This document shows positions 22,040 through 23,129 of a stretch of DNA of 23,129 nucleotides, piece after piece. The position numbers were made by a program, and so were the translations under genes. The DNA is from a virus. The notes under the pieces were generated by a model. The model was not told the origin of the DNA and did not search any database. It saw only the letters and a list, made by a program, of their open reading frames with translations. The stretch is taken from IMG/VR virus record IMGVR_UViG_3300045997_000151, positions 1 to 23,129 of that record. One strand, 5' to 3'. How positions within the stretch are numbered: the first letter of the stretch is position 1; each line of letters opens with the position of its first letter.

Positions 22040-22855
22040 GTGAGTCAGTCCATCAACTGGGGAGAGCTCCTCGAGCAGTCGGGTGGCGCATTCGAGCCGC
22101 TCCCGAAGGGCACCTACGACGTGTACGTGGACACCGCTGAGGCGACCAAGTCGTCGACTGACAAGGTGATGTTCAAGGTTCGGTTCAAGGTCGAGGGTGG
22201 GCCGTACGCCGGTCGTACCGTTTACAACAACATCACGCTCACCACTGACAACCCGAATGCCCTTCGCATGTTCTTCTTGAACATGAAGGCGATGGGACTC
22301 GACCAGTCGTACTTCGCGGAGAACCCGCACCCGGACACCGTCGCCGCAGCCCTCGTCGGACAGCGTGCCACCGTGAGTGTCGATCACGGGATATACCATG
22401 GGCAGATGCGTGAGAACGTCAAGTCGCTGATGCCGCGAGCTGGTGGAATCAGTGCGGCCGGGATCATCTCTCCCGGCATCCAGGTCGCGCCTCCGGTGGC
22501 CTCTGGAGGCCCCATTGTTCCGACCCCTGGTGCCAACCCGATGGTCCCGAGCGGGATGCACCAGTCGGCGTCTGTCGTCTCTCAGCCCGCGCCACAGCCC
22601 GCTCCTGCAACGGTCGAACCGCCGGCTGTCGAGTCGACCGTGAACATCCCCGCACCGAGCAATCCGGCACCCAGCGCTGATACTGCGGCGCCTGCTCTTC
22701 CGCCCGGCATGACGCCTGAAATGCTTGCGCAATTCCAGGCGTTCCAGGCTGCACAGGTCGCACAGACCGCAGCTCCCGCTTCGGAAACCTCGGCGCAACC
22801 CGCCGTTCCGGCTGGTGCACCGCCGTTCCCGCTTCCGGACAGCGAGGCATTCTGA
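22040..22855 (+). CDS. Single-strand DNA-binding-like protein with an acidic tail
   Basis: A 271-residue protein from GTG 22040 (AGAAGGA eight bases upstream). The N-terminal 130 residues (GTYDVYVDTAEATKSSTDKV, then FKVRFKVEGGPYAGRTVYNN) fit the phage OB-fold SSB-like family placed next to Sak4 genes. A long Pro/Ala-rich linker (about 155-260) follows, and the end PLPDSEAF is a short acidic, Phe-terminated tip like that of bacterial SSB. It should coat single strands and recruit partners through the tip. An alternative start upstream would run into the Sak4 gene. Confidence 0.75.
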   Translation: MSQSINWGELLEQSGGAFEPLPKGTYDVYVDTAEATKSSTDKVMFKVRFKVEGGPYAGRTVYNNITLTTDNPNALRMFFLNMKAMGLDQSYFAENPHPDTVAAALVGQRATVSVDHGIYHGQMRENVKSLMPRAGGISAAGIISPGIQVAPPVASGGPIVPTPGANPMVPSGMHQSASVVSQPAPQPAPATVEPPAVESTVNIPAPSNPAPSADTAAPALPPGMTPEMLAQFQAFQAAQVAQTAAPASETSAQPAVPAGAPPFPLPDSEAF

Positions 22856-22860
22856 GAGAA

Positions 22861-22922
22861 CGAGATGCTGGTCGCTGTTGAATATGCGGTACATCCGCTG
22901 ACCAGCAGCGACTAGCATCTCG
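22861..22922 (+). promoter_or_regulatory. Long hairpin: 17-bp stem in the gap after the SSB-like gene
   Basis: CGAGATGCTGGTCGCTG (22861-22877) pairs with CAGCGACTAGCATCTCG (22906-22922), with one G-U pair. A smaller GCGG/CCGC hairpin lies inside the loop. It fills most of the 107-base gap. There is no U-tract, so it is not a standard terminator; a transcript-processing, regulatory or replication-start structure is possible. Confidence 0.6.
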
Positions 22923-22962
22923 ATCACATTACTCTGCAACAACAAGAGGGAGCCAAGCTGTT

Positions 22963-23129
22963 GTGAGAGTTGGGTACGGGAAGATTGGCCGGGTCATTGA
23001 AATGGATCAGGCGAAGTGGGGAGCGAGTGGAGGCGACAATGAACCGCCAGCGCTTCTCCTCACTCTTGCTAAGCGTAACCCTGATGTTACGTGGGTCGTT
23101 GTCGGTAGAAACTCTGGTTGGAAACCACC
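22963..23129 (+). CDS. Unknown protein, N-terminal part (cut by window edge)
   Basis: Fifty-five residues are visible from GTG 22963 (MRVGYGKIGRVIEMDQ), with GGGAG ten bases upstream. The pattern of a Gly-rich first strand, GGDNEPPALL, a helix LLLTLAKRNPD and a strand VTWVVVGRNSG loosely resembles the first half of GT-B glycosyltransferases. That is weak, and the rest lies outside the window. I recall similar starts among hypothetical proteins of actinobacteriophages. If it were a glycosyltransferase, it could act on modified cytosine, but this is speculation. Confidence 0.55.
   Translation, partial: MRVGYGKIGRVIEMDQAKWGASGGDNEPPALLLTLAKRNPDVTWVVVGRNSGWKP

Noticed and set aside
21965-22945. 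Long Arg-rich frame on the minus strand across the SSB-like gene
   Set aside because: Its composition is typical of an antisense frame of a Pro/Ala-rich gene, and it runs against a block of rightward genes.

Overview
This window looks like part of the genome of a tailed double-stranded DNA phage (siphovirus-like) of an actinobacterial host. It holds a terminase, a portal, a MuF-type protein, a scaffold and a capsid gene, together with a phage family A DNA polymerase. An Excalibur domain and a second lipoprotein of a type common in Actinomycetota point to the host, which I cannot name to genus. Both ends are cut inside genes. Functions come from motif reading only; no database search was possible.

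Left arm (1-8650, all leftward). Read in transcription order it runs: a small protein, the probable small terminase, two lipoproteins (one an Excalibur-plus-zincin metalloprotease), two small unknowns, a strong hairpin at 6003-6027, a small Pro-rich protein, large terminase, portal, a stand-alone JAMM/MPN+ peptidase, a MuF-like protein, scaffold, a decoration-like protein and the start of the major capsid protein. The genes are tightly packed, often overlapping by 1-14 bases.

Centre (8651-11250). An AT-rich divergent control region feeds two rightward unknown genes. About 600 bases without a protein gene follow (10259-10868). They hold two structured segments, a tRNA with a CAT anticodon, and a 108-base element closed by a perfect 13-bp inverted repeat. 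A good promoter (TTGACC-17-TAGAGT) then drives two tiny related proteins and a strong intrinsic terminator. The -10 word TAGAGT recurs in four intergenic leaders.

Right arm (11247-23129, all rightward). This is a nucleotide-metabolism, replication and recombination block with many ATGA/GTGA overlaps. It has a P-loop (deoxy)nucleotide kinase with a UDG-like C-terminal part, a thymidylate-synthase-fold enzyme carrying the Asn-to-Asp change typical of dCMP hydroxymethylase, a dCMP deaminase, and two overlapping single-span membrane microproteins. It continues with family A DNA polymerase, endonuclease VII, a RuvC-like resolvase, an SNF2-type helicase, a Cas4/RecB-like nuclease, a poly-lysine microprotein on an (AAG)16 microsatellite, a Sak4-like ATPase and an SSB-like protein with an acidic tail. 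A long hairpin and a partial gene end the window.

The most notable signals are the predicted cytosine-modifying nucleotide pathway, the secreted lipoprotein protease inside the packaging region, the structured RNA cluster around the tRNA, and the three simple-repeat tracts in coding or leader DNA.
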